From Nitrospirota bacterium (GTDB lineage: Bacteria; Nitrospirota; Thermodesulfovibrionia; Thermodesulfovibrionales; UBA1546): 61,148 nt of DNA. The notes under the pieces were generated by a model, which was not told the DNA's origin, ran no database searches, and saw only the letters and a list, made by a program, of their open reading frames with translations. Positions 7,191-16,904 of the stretch are shown here, in pieces; positions within the stretch are counted from its first letter, which is position 1, and each line of letters opens with the position of its first letter. The position numbers and the translations under genes were made by a program. Location of the stretch: contig JACQXE010000038.1 of the NCBI GenBank assembly GCA_016208915.1, forward strand, positions 1 through 61,148. Direction: 5' to 3'.

Positions 7191-8246
7191 ATGGGGCATA
7201 ATTTTATGACTGACTATAATGAGCGCATACTTATAACCGGCGCCAATGGTTTTATCGGTTCACGGGTTGTTGAAACACTTCTATCTCATGGATTTACGAA
7301 CCTGCGATGTTTTGTAAGGCCTTCAAGTGACCTTACTGCATTAAACAAAATTATCACTTTATTTGATAAGGCTCGGATTAAAATAGTTCAAGGCAATCTG
7401 CTGTCACAGGATGATTGTAAAAGAGCAACAGATGGAATTTCAGTAATATATCATCTGGCTGCTGGGAGGGGAGAAAAATCTTATCCTGATGCCTTTATGA
7501 ATTCTGTTGTAACAACAAGAAATTTGCTTGATGCAGCCTTGCAGAACTCTGTTCTCAAGCGTTTTGTAAATATTAGTTCTTTTACAGTTTATTCTAATTC
7601 AAAAAATCAAAGAGGCAGTTTACTTGACGAGACATCTGAAATAGAAGACCATCCTGAATTAAGAGGTGAAGCATATTGTTATGCAAAGGTGAGGCAAGAG
7701 CAATTGGTTATGGAATACGGCAAAAAATATAATATGCCTTATGTAATATTACGCCCCGGCGCTGTTTACGGTCCCGGAAATATTGGAATAACACAGAGAG
7801 TTGGTATCGGGACTTTTGGTCTTTTCCTTCATTTAGGTGGTTCTAATATAATTCCGCTGTCTTATGTTGATAATTGTGCTGAGGCAATAGTGTTGGCCGG
7901 TATTATAAAGGGTGTTGATAATGAAGTCTTTAATGTTGTAGATGATGATCAGCCCACAAGCAGACAATTCCTTAAGATGTATAAAAAAAACGTGAGACAT
8001 TTTAAGTCAATCTATCTCCCCAAAACAATAAGTTATTTGCTTTGTTATTTATGGGAAAAATATTCTAAATGGTCAGAAGGACAGTTACCACCAGTGTTCA
8101 ACAGAAAAAAATGGGCTTCGAATTGGAAAGGCAATAGGTATTCCAATAAGAAATTAAAAAGATTGTTAGGCTGGAAACAAAAAGTTGTTTTTTCTGATGC
8201 ATTAGAACAATATTTTAAATACCAAAAGGAAGCAGGAAATAAATGA
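7191..8246 (+). CDS. NAD-dependent epimerase/dehydratase (extended SDR)
   Basis: A 351-residue extended short-chain dehydrogenase. The Rossmann motif ITGANGFIGS lies at about residues 15-24, and the catalytic Tyr-x3-Lys is in YCYAKVRQE near residue 164, with Ser in NISSFTVY. RPGAVYGPGN is the typical substrate-loop motif. It likely interconverts a nucleotide sugar or a lipid-linked sugar. An internal ATG at 7206 is an alternative start and places the motif at a more usual distance from the N-terminus. It overlaps the oxidoreductase gene by 4 bases, so the two are translationally coupled. Confidence 0.88.
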   Translation: MGHNFMTDYNERILITGANGFIGSRVVETLLSHGFTNLRCFVRPSSDLTALNKIITLFDKARIKIVQGNLLSQDDCKRATDGISVIYHLAAGRGEKSYPDAFMNSVVTTRNLLDAALQNSVLKRFVNISSFTVYSNSKNQRGSLLDETSEIEDHPELRGEAYCYAKVRQEQLVMEYGKKYNMPYVILRPGAVYGPGNIGITQRVGIGTFGLFLHLGGSNIIPLSYVDNCAEAIVLAGIIKGVDNEVFNVVDDDQPTSRQFLKMYKKNVRHFKSIYLPKTISYLLCYLWEKYSKWSEGQLPPVFNRKKWASNWKGNRYSNKKLKRLLGWKQKVVFSDALEQYFKYQKEAGNK

Positions 8247-9352
8247 TTAAAGTCGGCATTATAGGCTGCGGTAAGATTGCAGATTCACATGCTGAGCAAA
8301 TTCAGAGGATTGCAGGCTCTGAGATTGTCGGAGTCTGCGACAAAGAAAAGTTGATGGCAAAACAATTGTATGAACGATTTCCTGTCAAACAGTATTTCAG
8401 CGATGCAAATAAATTATTAGAATTAAAACCTGATATTGTACACATAACAACTCCTCCTCAAAGCCATTTTGTATTAGGGAAACTATGCTTAGAGGCAGGA
8501 AGCCATGTCTATATGGAAAAGCCTTTTACTCTGAATACCAGCGAGGCAGAGCAACTTATTGGACTTGCAACTGAAAAAAAGCTGAAAATTACAGTTGGTC
8601 ATGATGATCAATTTACCCACGCTACAAGACGAATGCGTGAATACATAAAAAATGGCTATTTGGGTGGGACTCCTGTACATATGGAAAGTTACTATTGTTA
8701 TGACCTTGGCAACATTAATTACGCAAAATCACTTCTTGGTGATAAAAGGCACTGGGTGAGGTCCCTGCCCGGGCAGTTATTACAAAATAATATCAGCCAT
8801 GGTATTTGCAGAATTGCCGAATTCCTAAAAGATGATAATCCTAAAGTAATAGCTAATGGTTTTACAAGTAAGTTTTTACAAAGCATGGACGAAACTGATA
8901 TTATTGACGAATTAAGAGTTATTATTGAGGGCTGCGATAATGTGACAGCATACTTTACCTTTTCTTCACAAATGCGGCCTGTACTCCACCATTTTAGAGT
9001 ATACGGACCCAAGAATGCATTAATTGTTGACCACTATAATCAAACAATTATCAAGGTTAATGGATGTAAATATAAAAGCTATTTAGATAAATTCATACCA
9101 CCAGTTGTTTTTGCAAAGCAATATGCCGCTAATTTTATTCATAATATAAATCTTTTTTTAAAAAGAGATTTTCATATGAAGTCAGGAATGAAATATCTGA
9201 TAGAGTCGTTTTATAAATCTGTTACTGAGAATGCACCTCTGCCAATTTCATACAGAGAAATTCTTTTAACGTCTAAGATTATGGACAGTATTTTTGAACA
9301 GATAAATGCTCAAAAATTAATTCGCAATAAAGACTTAGCAACAAAATGTTAA
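8243..9352 (+). CDS. Gfo/Idh/MocA family oxidoreductase
   Basis: A 369-residue NAD(P)-dependent oxidoreductase. The N-terminal dinucleotide-binding motif is VGIIGCGKIADSH, and the family EKP motif lies in VYMEKPFTL near residue 94. Such enzymes reduce or oxidise sugar carbonyls during deoxy- or amino-sugar synthesis. It overlaps both neighbours (4 and 7 bases) and thus sits in one translationally coupled run with the SDR and the deacetylase. Confidence 0.9.
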   Translation: MIKVGIIGCGKIADSHAEQIQRIAGSEIVGVCDKEKLMAKQLYERFPVKQYFSDANKLLELKPDIVHITTPPQSHFVLGKLCLEAGSHVYMEKPFTLNTSEAEQLIGLATEKKLKITVGHDDQFTHATRRMREYIKNGYLGGTPVHMESYYCYDLGNINYAKSLLGDKRHWVRSLPGQLLQNNISHGICRIAEFLKDDNPKVIANGFTSKFLQSMDETDIIDELRVIIEGCDNVTAYFTFSSQMRPVLHHFRVYGPKNALIVDHYNQTIIKVNGCKYKSYLDKFIPPVVFAKQYAANFIHNINLFLKRDFHMKSGMKYLIESFYKSVTENAPLPISYREILLTSKIMDSIFEQINAQKLIRNKDLATKC

Positions 9353-10074
9353 TTATAAATGCAGATGATTGGGGAAAAAACCGTTTAGCGACAAATAATA
9401 GTTTGACATGTTTTAAAAATGGGAGAATCACATCGGTGAGTGCAATGGTTTTTATGGAAGATTCTGAGCGATCAGCAGAGTTAGCTTTGGAAAACAGCAT
9501 TGACGTTGGGCTACATTTGAATTTTACGGAAAAATTTAGTAGCCATATTAAACCTACCCTAAAAGAATATCATCAGCATATTGCTAATTTTTTACTTAAA
9601 AATAAATATTGTTCTCTTGTATATAATCCTTTTTTAAAAAAACAATTTGACTATGTTTATAAAGCTCAATATGAAGAATTTGTTCGTTTATATAACAGAA
9701 TTCCAACACATATAAATGGTCATAAGCACATGCATTTATGTACAAACATGATCATTGATAAACCAATTCCAAAAGGATTTAAAGTCCGCAGAAGCTTTTC
9801 GTTTGCTTCAGGTGAGAAAAGCGTATTTAATAGATTTTACCGCTACATTGTTGATAAGCAACTCACCAACAGGTATATTTGCACAGATTTTTTTTTCAGT
9901 ATTTCGCCAGTAAATAATCCTGGGCGCTTACAACGTGTCATTAATATATCAAACTCTTCGAATGTTGAATTAATGGTTCATCCTGAAAAAGAAGATGAAT
10001 ACAATTGTTTAATGAGCGCAGAATACTTGAGCATGATTTCTAATGTTAAAAAATGTGCTTACTCAGAATTATAA
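9346..10074 (+). CDS. YdjC/ChbG-type carbohydrate deacetylase
   Basis: A 242-residue protein of the ChbG/HpnK (YdjC) family. The metal and catalytic motif NADDWG is at residues 4-9, GLHLNFTE near 57 and HINGHKHMHL near 122, with the His residues that bind the metal. VMVHPEK-like sequence (LMVHPEKEDEY) is near 208. Members remove N-acetyl groups from sugars. It probably deacetylates an amino sugar of this locus. It overlaps the preceding gene by 7 bases. Confidence 0.85.
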   Translation: MLIINADDWGKNRLATNNSLTCFKNGRITSVSAMVFMEDSERSAELALENSIDVGLHLNFTEKFSSHIKPTLKEYHQHIANFLLKNKYCSLVYNPFLKKQFDYVYKAQYEEFVRLYNRIPTHINGHKHMHLCTNMIIDKPIPKGFKVRRSFSFASGEKSVFNRFYRYIVDKQLTNRYICTDFFFSISPVNNPGRLQRVINISNSSNVELMVHPEKEDEYNCLMSAEYLSMISNVKKCAYSEL

Positions 10075-10093
10075 AAATTAAAAGGGACTTAAT

Positions 10094-10969
10094 ATGATAA
10101 ATTCAATACAGATTGATGATAAAGAATTTGTTATTATAGGGAAATTAATTAAAAAAATCAGATTAAATGATGAATGGATTGCTGATATCGAAAACCCTGA
10201 TTCAATAATAAAGAAGTTACAGGCCGAAATGCATCGGCCAGATATTTTTACCTTTATGCAAAGGCTTCCAGAAACCACACCAAAATACAACTACTACATT
10301 GAATGGGAAAACATCGCAGCAATTCCTCTCAACGGATTTGATTATTGGTGGGGGAAAAAAATATCTTCAGACTCAAGGAATAAGGTTAGAAAGGCTCCCA
10401 AAAGAGGAGTTGATGTAAGGGTTGCCAAGTTTAATGATGAACTTGTAAAAGGGATAATGAATATATTTAATGAGATGCCAATAAAAAGAGGCAAATCTTT
10501 TCGTCATTATGGTAAAGACTTTGATACTGTCAAAAAAGAGTTAGCTGATGCATTAGATAGCTCAGAATTTATAGGAGCCTATTATCAAAATGAATTAATT
10601 GGATTTATTAAACTTAACTATACCGATAGATATGCCATGATTACTATGATTCTTTCACTTATGAAGCATTTTAATAAGTTTCCTAATAATGCTTTGATAG
10701 CTAAAGCAGTAGAAATTTGTGCAGAGAGAAAAGTCCCGTATATTACTTATACGACTTGGCGTAGCGGAACTCATGGTGATTTCCAACGACTCAATGGGTT
10801 CGAAAAATTTCCTGTTCCAAGATATTACGTTCCGTTGACTCTTAGAGGAAAAATAATCTTAAAATTAAAACTTCATCATGGAATTAAAGGAATGCTCCCA
10901 GAATGGGTAATAGGTCGCCTGCTGGATTTGCGAACAAAGTGGTATGAGAGAAAACTTGTAGGGAAATAG
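10094..10969 (+). CDS. GNAT/FemAB-like acyltransferase
   Basis: A 291-residue protein in the FemAB/GNAT style used for acyl transfer to sugars or peptidoglycan. The section YWWGKKISSDSRNKVRKAPKRG (cited as positions 76-97), followed by FIGAYYQNELIGFIKL near 156-171, is the GNAT core strand. No clear signal or membrane segment is seen. It likely adds an acyl or aminoacyl group to a glycan precursor, for example to an amine freed by the deacetylase just upstream; that link is inference. Its stop codon TAG is part of the first unit of a periodic tract. Confidence 0.6.
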   Translation: MINSIQIDDKEFVIIGKLIKKIRLNDEWIADIENPDSIIKKLQAEMHRPDIFTFMQRLPETTPKYNYYIEWENIAAIPLNGFDYWWGKKISSDSRNKVRKAPKRGVDVRVAKFNDELVKGIMNIFNEMPIKRGKSFRHYGKDFDTVKKELADALDSSEFIGAYYQNELIGFIKLNYTDRYAMITMILSLMKHFNKFPNNALIAKAVEICAERKVPYITYTTWRSGTHGDFQRLNGFEKFPVPRYYVPLTLRGKIILKLKLHHGIKGMLPEWVIGRLLDLRTKWYERKLVGK

Positions 10970-11155
10970 TTGAATGGTTAATTGGTAACTATTGATTACT
11001 GTATAACTAATGACCTATATAACCTTTTCCTTAATCTGTTACTCCCGCAGAGCCTGTCCTCGCTTTGTCGGGGATCACGGGAGTCCTTCTGAAGAGAGAT
11101 TCCGGGCAAGTCCGATGCGGATCTCCGCGAGGAGTCGCTACGACCGGAATGACAA
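10967..11155. repeat. 8-base periodic tract followed by REP-like palindrome
   Basis: From the stop codon the sequence runs as 8-base words AGTTGAAT, GGTTAATT, GGTAACTA. At 11041-11084 a palindrome begins ACTCCCG and ends CGGGAGT, and a further G/C-rich block ends with ACCGGAATGAC. No gene is visible between 10970 and 11204. Confidence 0.65.
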
Positions 11156-11204
11156 AAATGGGACATTACTTTTGCATCTTTGAATAGTTGAAAGGTAAAT
11201 TAAA

Positions 11205-13034
11205 ATGCCGGGAATTGTTGGAATTATAAGTAAAATATCTCAACGAGTAAACAATGAACACTTAAGCCTCATGCTTAACTGTATGATGCATGAGCCTTTT
11301 TATGCGTCTGGTAAGTATGTCAATGAACATCTTGGTCTTTATGCAGGCTGGACTACTCTTGAAGGCTCATTTTCAGACTGCATGCCTGTTTATAATGAAA
11401 AGAAGGATTTAATATTACTTTTCTCAGGAGAAAACTTTGTTGATAAAGAAGTGGTTGATCAGCTCAAAAGCCAAGGTCATGAATGTGGCAATTCTACTGA
11501 AGCAAGGTATTTGATACATCTTTATGAAGAGCTTGGAGAGGAAAGATTTCTGCAACAACTTAACGGATGGTTTAGTGGTTTACTGGTTGACTTGCGGCAG
11601 AATAAGACAATCCTTTTTAATGATAGATATGGAATGGGAAGAATTTATTATTATGAAGGAAAAGATGCTTTTTATTTTTCATCTGAAGCAAAGGCACTGC
11701 TTAAAGTTTGTCCGGAATTAAGAGAGATAGATTTAAAAGGATTAGGCGAATTTTTTACCTGCGGCGCTGTACTTGAGAATCGAACTTTATTCCCAAAGAT
11801 ATTTCTGTTGCCCGGAGGTTCTAAATGGACCTTCAACAATAGCAGTATAAAAAAAGATTTTTATTTCAGGCCGAGCGAATGGGAGAATCAACCTATTTTA
11901 GACAAAGAAACATTTTATAAAAAATTTAAAGAGACTTTTTTGCATATTCTACCCCGTTATTTTGATGCTAAACAACCAATTGGAATGTCTTTGACTGGTG
12001 GATTAGATACCAGAATGATTATGGCATGTATGAACCTTCATCCATGGACATTGCCTTGTTATACCTATGGGGGCATGTACCGTGACTGTTATGATGTGAA
12101 AATTGCAAGAAAAGTTGCTCAATTATGCCAGCAAACACATCAAGTTCTAAGGCTTGATGAGAATTTTTTGTCTGATTTTTCAGAAAATGCTGAAAAGACG
12201 ATATATATCACTGATGGATGTACTGATGTCTCTGTTTCGCATGAAGCGTATCTTAATAGATTGGCACGCTCAATTGCTCCTGTTCGCATAACAGGAAACT
12301 ATGGCAGTGAAGTCATCAGAAGCATTAATTATTTGAGAGCGGATATTCTCCCTGTTGGACTGCTTCAACCTGATTTTGAAAACTTAACCAAAGAGGCAGA
12401 ACAAATATTTACCAAAGCAAATACAGGACATCAGTTGTCCTACGCAGTGTTCAGATTAGTGCCATGGCATCTATATGGTCGTCTCATTGCCGGACAATCA
12501 CAGGTGACAACAAGGACGCCGTATATGGATAATGATCTTGTTGGTTTAATGTATCAGGCTCCTGAGGAAATTCGCAGAAGTAAAGAACCCTCTTTTCGTT
12601 TAATAGCTGACAGCAATCAAGCTTTAAGCGGAATTATGACTGACAGAGGTGTTGGCTGGAAATCAAACTATTTTTTTTCAAAACTGGCAAGGCTTTTCCG
12701 AGAGACATCATTTAAAGCAGAATATTTCTATAACCACGGAACCCCTGATTGGCTCGCAAGGCTCGATTACCGTTTCCGCAAGCTTCATCCTGAAAAACTT
12801 TTTCTTGGTCGCCACAAAATAGAACATTACAGGATATGGTTCCGTGATAACCTCTTTGATTACATCCAAAGTATTTTGCTTGATGAAAAGAGCCTGAAGA
12901 GACCCTATGTGAATAGACATTTTCTCGAGAAAATTGTCCAAGGCCATGTGAATGGACAAGGTAACTTCACAAGAGAGATCAATAGAATGCTCACAGCAGA
13001 ACTTATTCAAAGGCTTTTGATTGAAAATATATAA
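11205..13034 (+). CDS. Asparagine synthetase-like protein lacking the glutaminase Cys
   Basis: A 609-residue two-domain protein: N-terminal glutamine amidotransferase class II domain (about 1-200) and C-terminal ATP-pyrophosphatase domain with the PP-loop SLTGGLDTR near residue 263. Functional enzymes begin Met-Cys-Gly-Ile, with Cys2 as nucleophile; here the start is MPGIVGI, so Cys is replaced by Pro. It therefore cannot hydrolyse glutamine in the usual way and may use ammonia or perform another ATP-dependent ligation. Such proteins are common in O-antigen and capsule loci. An AGGTAAATTAAA stretch precedes the ATG. Confidence 0.85.
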   Translation: MPGIVGIISKISQRVNNEHLSLMLNCMMHEPFYASGKYVNEHLGLYAGWTTLEGSFSDCMPVYNEKKDLILLFSGENFVDKEVVDQLKSQGHECGNSTEARYLIHLYEELGEERFLQQLNGWFSGLLVDLRQNKTILFNDRYGMGRIYYYEGKDAFYFSSEAKALLKVCPELREIDLKGLGEFFTCGAVLENRTLFPKIFLLPGGSKWTFNNSSIKKDFYFRPSEWENQPILDKETFYKKFKETFLHILPRYFDAKQPIGMSLTGGLDTRMIMACMNLHPWTLPCYTYGGMYRDCYDVKIARKVAQLCQQTHQVLRLDENFLSDFSENAEKTIYITDGCTDVSVSHEAYLNRLARSIAPVRITGNYGSEVIRSINYLRADILPVGLLQPDFENLTKEAEQIFTKANTGHQLSYAVFRLVPWHLYGRLIAGQSQVTTRTPYMDNDLVGLMYQAPEEIRRSKEPSFRLIADSNQALSGIMTDRGVGWKSNYFFSKLARLFRETSFKAEYFYNHGTPDWLARLDYRFRKLHPEKLFLGRHKIEHYRIWFRDNLFDYIQSILLDEKSLKRPYVNRHFLEKIVQGHVNGQGNFTREINRMLTAELIQRLLIENI

Positions 13035-13063
13035 TTTGACATCACTTTTTGAGAAAAAATATT

Positions 13064-14416
13064 ATGCCTCCTAAAATAGCCCTCATACTCTGTATTATCT
13101 TTATCGTTTATCTATTCAGAATCGACATTAAGCGGGATTCCAAGGTTTCTTATGCCCTTTGGATTCCATTGATTTGGCTACTAATTACAGGATCGAGACC
13201 CATTTCACTATGGCTAAATTTAGCGCCTATTTTGGATTCACCTGATGATTATTTGGAAGGCAGTCCTGTTGACAGGGCATTATATTTTGGACTCATTCTT
13301 GCAGGATTATTTATACTTTTAAAAAGAAAAATATTAGTCGTTCAGTTTGCCAAAGATAATCCTTGGATTTTCCTGTACTTCCTGTATGGTTTTATCAGTA
13401 TTTTATGGTCTGACTATCCGCTTGTTTCATTCAAGCGGTGGATTAAGTTTGCAATTGGAAATAGTATCATGGTACTCATTATCCTCAGCGAACACTATCC
13501 CCTCGAAGCCATAAAAACACTCATCAGGAGATGTGCATACGTGCTTATCCCTCTATCAATTGTGCTTTATAAATATTATCCACATTTAGGCAGAAGATAT
13601 CATAGTATGTCAGGTAAATTGACGATTACCGGTGTTTCTTATAGCAGCAATCTTTTAGGTACTTTGTGTCTGATTTGTGGCTTTGTTCTCGTCTGGAACC
13701 TTCTCAGTATATGGAAGGAGAGGAAAATATCCTCTGATAAAAAAAAAATATATGCTCACATTCTGCTGTTGGCTATGACATTTTGGCTGTTATGGAATGC
13801 TGACGCAGCAACATCATCTTTGAGTTTGATTGCCGGCATGTGTGTTATGCTTGGTCTCAGAATGCCAGCTATCAGGGAAAATATACAATCAATAGGGCGT
13901 TTTATTACTGTCATTTTTTTTCTTTTTTTACCATTGATCTTTCTGGTAGATTTTAGTGCTTTTTTGTCTGCATCAGTAGACGTTACCGGTCATTCTCAAA
14001 CATTTTGGGGAAGGACCCAGCTATGGAAAGAGCTTATCACTATGGTGCCGAACCCACTTACTGGAGTTGGCTTTGAAAGTTTTTGGCTTGGGGACAGAAT
14101 TGCAAAACTCTGGGAAAAACACTGGTGGCGTCCAACTGAAGCCCATAATGGCTATATTGAAATTTATTTAAATCTTGGTTGGATTGGACTTTTTTTGCTT
14201 GCTGGTTTCATAGTCTCAGCGTATGGAAAAATTCGCAGATTACTTCTTTCAGACTTTGATTATGGGCGATTCCAAATGGGTTTTTTCATAATGATTATAC
14301 TTTATAATATTACCGAAGCAGCCTTCAAAGGAATACATCTCATGTTTATCTTTTTACTTTTTATTGGAATAGAATATCCACGTCTGCATCAGAAAAGTTT
14401 AAATGAACATGATTAA
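13064..14416 (+). CDS. O-antigen ligase/polymerase family membrane protein
   Basis: About 450 residues with 10-12 hydrophobic helices. The Wzy_C/WaaL-type region includes TGVGFESFW and AHNGYIEIYLNLGWIGLF (about residues 345-370 and 360-378), where the conserved His-Asn is present. A long periplasmic loop precedes it. It would polymerise or ligate glycan repeat units at the periplasmic face. A TTG at 13049 is in frame, but ATG 13064 is the better start. It overlaps the next gene by 14 bases. Confidence 0.85.
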   Translation: MPPKIALILCIIFIVYLFRIDIKRDSKVSYALWIPLIWLLITGSRPISLWLNLAPILDSPDDYLEGSPVDRALYFGLILAGLFILLKRKILVVQFAKDNPWIFLYFLYGFISILWSDYPLVSFKRWIKFAIGNSIMVLIILSEHYPLEAIKTLIRRCAYVLIPLSIVLYKYYPHLGRRYHSMSGKLTITGVSYSSNLLGTLCLICGFVLVWNLLSIWKERKISSDKKKIYAHILLLAMTFWLLWNADAATSSLSLIAGMCVMLGLRMPAIRENIQSIGRFITVIFFLFLPLIFLVDFSAFLSASVDVTGHSQTFWGRTQLWKELITMVPNPLTGVGFESFWLGDRIAKLWEKHWWRPTEAHNGYIEIYLNLGWIGLFLLAGFIVSAYGKIRRLLLSDFDYGRFQMGFFIMIILYNITEAAFKGIHLMFIFLLFIGIEYPRLHQKSLNEHD

Positions 14417-15362
14417 AAGTCCCATTTTCATTATAGGTCTTCCCCGCTCTGGTAGCACTCTATTTCACAATCTCATTGTGATGAATCCTAAGATCTTCAG
14501 ACTGGCAGAAATGCATTATCTTAATCCATGGAGAAAGGATTTCAGATATTTCCTTAAAAATAAGGTTGGCGATTTATCGAAAGAAGAAAACATTAGAAAA
14601 ATGATAGACATGATTTTTTCATCTGAGACCATTGATGGTATTACAGGCGCTTTCTGGCGATTTGAAAACATTGAGGCAGTTAAAAATCCTGAATTTAAAA
14701 GAGAACTCTATAACAAAATTTCAGAATCTGATAAATCTCTGGAAAGCATATTCAAAATATTGCTTGAAGAGCTTACCCGTTTCAGCGGATATAATAGATT
14801 TTGTGTAAAATTTCCTGTATATGTAAATAATGTTCCTGAATTATTAAAGTGGTATCCTGATTGTAAGATTATTCATGTTACCCGTGATCCGAGGGCAATA
14901 GCAATGTCAAAAACAAATGACCCTGGAGGAACAGCTGTAGTAATAAAAAAGTATCCCTACCTGAAATTTTTTATTAGAAAAGCAATGATAGCATTTGTTA
15001 TAGTGCAATATATATGGTCCTCAAGACTACATCAGAAGTATAAAAATTATAAGAATTATGCCCTTTTCAAACACGAGGATCTATTGGCAGAACCTGAAAA
15101 GGTTTTGAAAGAATTATGCGAATTCATGGAAGTTGATTATGATCCCTGCATGCTGGAGCTTGATAAAGGAAGGCACGAACATCAATCATCAAGCGTGACT
15201 GAGAAAAAGACAAGGAACATTGACAAGAAAGCAGCAGTTAGATGGAAGGCGATAATTACTCCGTTTGAGAATATTATCATCACATGGCTGACCAAGAAAA
15301 GTATGAAGAGATTTGAATATAATCCTGAAACACATCCTGTTTTTAAAAATGATAAAGTGTGA
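14403..15362 (+). CDS. Sulfotransferase family protein
   Basis: A 319-residue sulfotransferase with the phosphosulfate-binding loop IIGLPRSGSTLFHN at residues 9-22. The 3'-phosphate region IIHVTRDPRAIAMS is near residues 155-168. The family is the same as the protein at 475, but the two are only distantly alike. Its overlap with the O-antigen polymerase gene suggests that sulfation targets the glycan assembled here. PAPS would come from CysC (27665). The acceptor is not determinable. ATG 14409 is an alternative start. Confidence 0.88.
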   Translation: MNMIKSPIFIIGLPRSGSTLFHNLIVMNPKIFRLAEMHYLNPWRKDFRYFLKNKVGDLSKEENIRKMIDMIFSSETIDGITGAFWRFENIEAVKNPEFKRELYNKISESDKSLESIFKILLEELTRFSGYNRFCVKFPVYVNNVPELLKWYPDCKIIHVTRDPRAIAMSKTNDPGGTAVVIKKYPYLKFFIRKAMIAFVIVQYIWSSRLHQKYKNYKNYALFKHEDLLAEPEKVLKELCEFMEVDYDPCMLELDKGRHEHQSSSVTEKKTRNIDKKAAVRWKAIITPFENIIITWLTKKSMKRFEYNPETHPVFKNDKV

Positions 15363-15438
15363 GAAGAATCACATTATTAAACCTATTCTTCCTTTAAAAT
15401 GATAGAGTAAATGACATATTTTATTTGAGGAGGACGCT

Positions 15439-16746
15439 ATGAAAACAAAGAAACTTATTCTATGTTTGATTATTGGACTTTTATTAAATATTGTTTGGAA
15501 TTCTGAATCTTATGCTGCAATAAAAAATGTTGTTAATAGCTCAGGGCAACCGAGTTGTGAGGCAGCAGATGTCCAGACAGCCATAAATATTGCAAGTGAC
15601 GGTGATACGGTTTTTATTCCTGCTGGCAGTTGCACTTGGGATACGCAGGTCACTGTACCAAATACGAAGGGAATTATTTTGATGGGGGCTGGCGTTTCCA
15701 AGACTACGATAATTCATGGAACTGGGTCAACGGCATCATTAAAAATTACTGGGGCAGAAGGCAAACCATTTGTTGTGACTGGTTTTACTTATGATGCGAA
15801 TTATACTGCACCTTCTACAGGGATTTTTAACGTAGTTGGGGATTGTAAAAACTTCAGAATCCACCACATGACAATGAAGAATAATACTGGTGGAGGCAGA
15901 TTTTTGCATATATCTGGGTACACTTATGGAGTGATAGACCATGTAACATTTGATAATGACTATATGGGTATTGGTGTTTATAGTGGTGATGCCACTGGCG
16001 CTGATGCTGCATGGGAAAGACCATTAACTTTGGGAACTGCAAATGCTGTCTACATTGAAGATTGTACTTTTACACAAACAGGGGCAACTGGATATTTTTC
16101 TAATGATGGCTACCATGGAGCGAGAGTAGTGTTCCGATACAATACTGTCATAAATGAAGGGCTCAGTTTTCATGGATATGATACTGGTGCTCGGTCAATA
16201 CATTCTTGGGAGATTTATAATAACACTTTTACTGTTACAAGCGGGCTTAGTCGGGGAAGAGCTATAAACATAAGAGGTGGCACAGGGGTTATTTTTAATA
16301 ATACAATTACTGGGAATTATACAAACGCAATTATTTTTGATTATTACAGAAGTTGTACAAATCCGGACCATGTAGATTGTGGAGGTTCTACAACATGGGG
16401 ACAATGTCAGACATTGGGTAAGGGCAGATGTGATGGCACAAATCCTGCGGATGGCAACCAAGACTCAACTGGTTATCCATGTAAAGACCAACACGGAAGA
16501 ACTACTGATGCAGACCTCAACGGGATTCAAGATTCATCGCCTGTTTATGAATGGAATAACACTATAAATGGTGCAGATGCAGATATATCTATAAATACTT
16601 GGAATGGATGTGCTAATCCAGCAGCGTCTGACCATCTTCAATCTGGAAGAGATTATAACAATGATACTGAGCATCCGACTTACACATCTTACACCTATCC
16701 ACATCCATTGACTAAAACACCCAGCAAACCAGAATCTCCAAGGTAA
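15439..16746 (+). CDS. Secreted right-handed beta-helix protein (pectate lyase-like)
   Basis: A 435-residue protein with a signal peptide (MKTKKLILCLIIGLLLNIVW, cleaved near SYAA). The mature part starts with a pectate-lyase-3-like segment (DVQTAINIASDGDTVFIPAG) and continues with beta-helix coils rich in Asn and Gly (YEIYNNTF, GVIFNNTITGNYTN). A Cys-rich loop (DHVDCGG, GQCQTLGKGRCDG) may be disulfide bonded. There is no PEP-CTERM or other C-terminal anchor, so it is periplasmic or released. It may bind or cut the locus polysaccharide. A GAGGAGG site is 8 bases before ATG. Confidence 0.8.
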   Translation: MKTKKLILCLIIGLLLNIVWNSESYAAIKNVVNSSGQPSCEAADVQTAINIASDGDTVFIPAGSCTWDTQVTVPNTKGIILMGAGVSKTTIIHGTGSTASLKITGAEGKPFVVTGFTYDANYTAPSTGIFNVVGDCKNFRIHHMTMKNNTGGGRFLHISGYTYGVIDHVTFDNDYMGIGVYSGDATGADAAWERPLTLGTANAVYIEDCTFTQTGATGYFSNDGYHGARVVFRYNTVINEGLSFHGYDTGARSIHSWEIYNNTFTVTSGLSRGRAINIRGGTGVIFNNTITGNYTNAIIFDYYRSCTNPDHVDCGGSTTWGQCQTLGKGRCDGTNPADGNQDSTGYPCKDQHGRTTDADLNGIQDSSPVYEWNNTINGADADISINTWNGCANPAASDHLQSGRDYNNDTEHPTYTSYTYPHPLTKTPSKPESPR

Positions 16747-16749
16747 AAG

Positions 16750-16862
16750 AACAAATAGTTGATTGGTTGAATAGTTGATCAGGGCTGTTTTTAATAAACT
16801 AATAAACGAGTTACCAGTAAACTAAATGTGGTTGAATGGTTGTTGATATGCCAATGGTTACC
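16750..16862. repeat. 8-base periodic tract sharing 59 bases with 24673-24731
   Basis: The 8-base words AGTTGATT, GGTTGAAT, AGTTGATC are followed by AATAAACT, AATAAACG and related words. Bases 16782-16840 match 24673-24731 with a single difference. The tract leads to an extended -10 and the HicBA operon. Confidence 0.85.
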
Positions 16863-16867
16863 TTTTC

Positions 16868-16876
16868 TGCTAAAAT
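16868..16876 (+). promoter_or_regulatory. Extended -10 promoter of hicBA
   Basis: TCTGCTAAAATAGG has a TG extension and TAAAAT at 16871-16876, 29 bases before the hicB ATG. A GGGAGGA ribosome binding site lies between. It is of the same type as the promoters at 2550 and 3130. Confidence 0.55.
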
Positions 16877-16904
16877 AGGGTAGGATAAACTAAGGGAGGA
16901 AACA

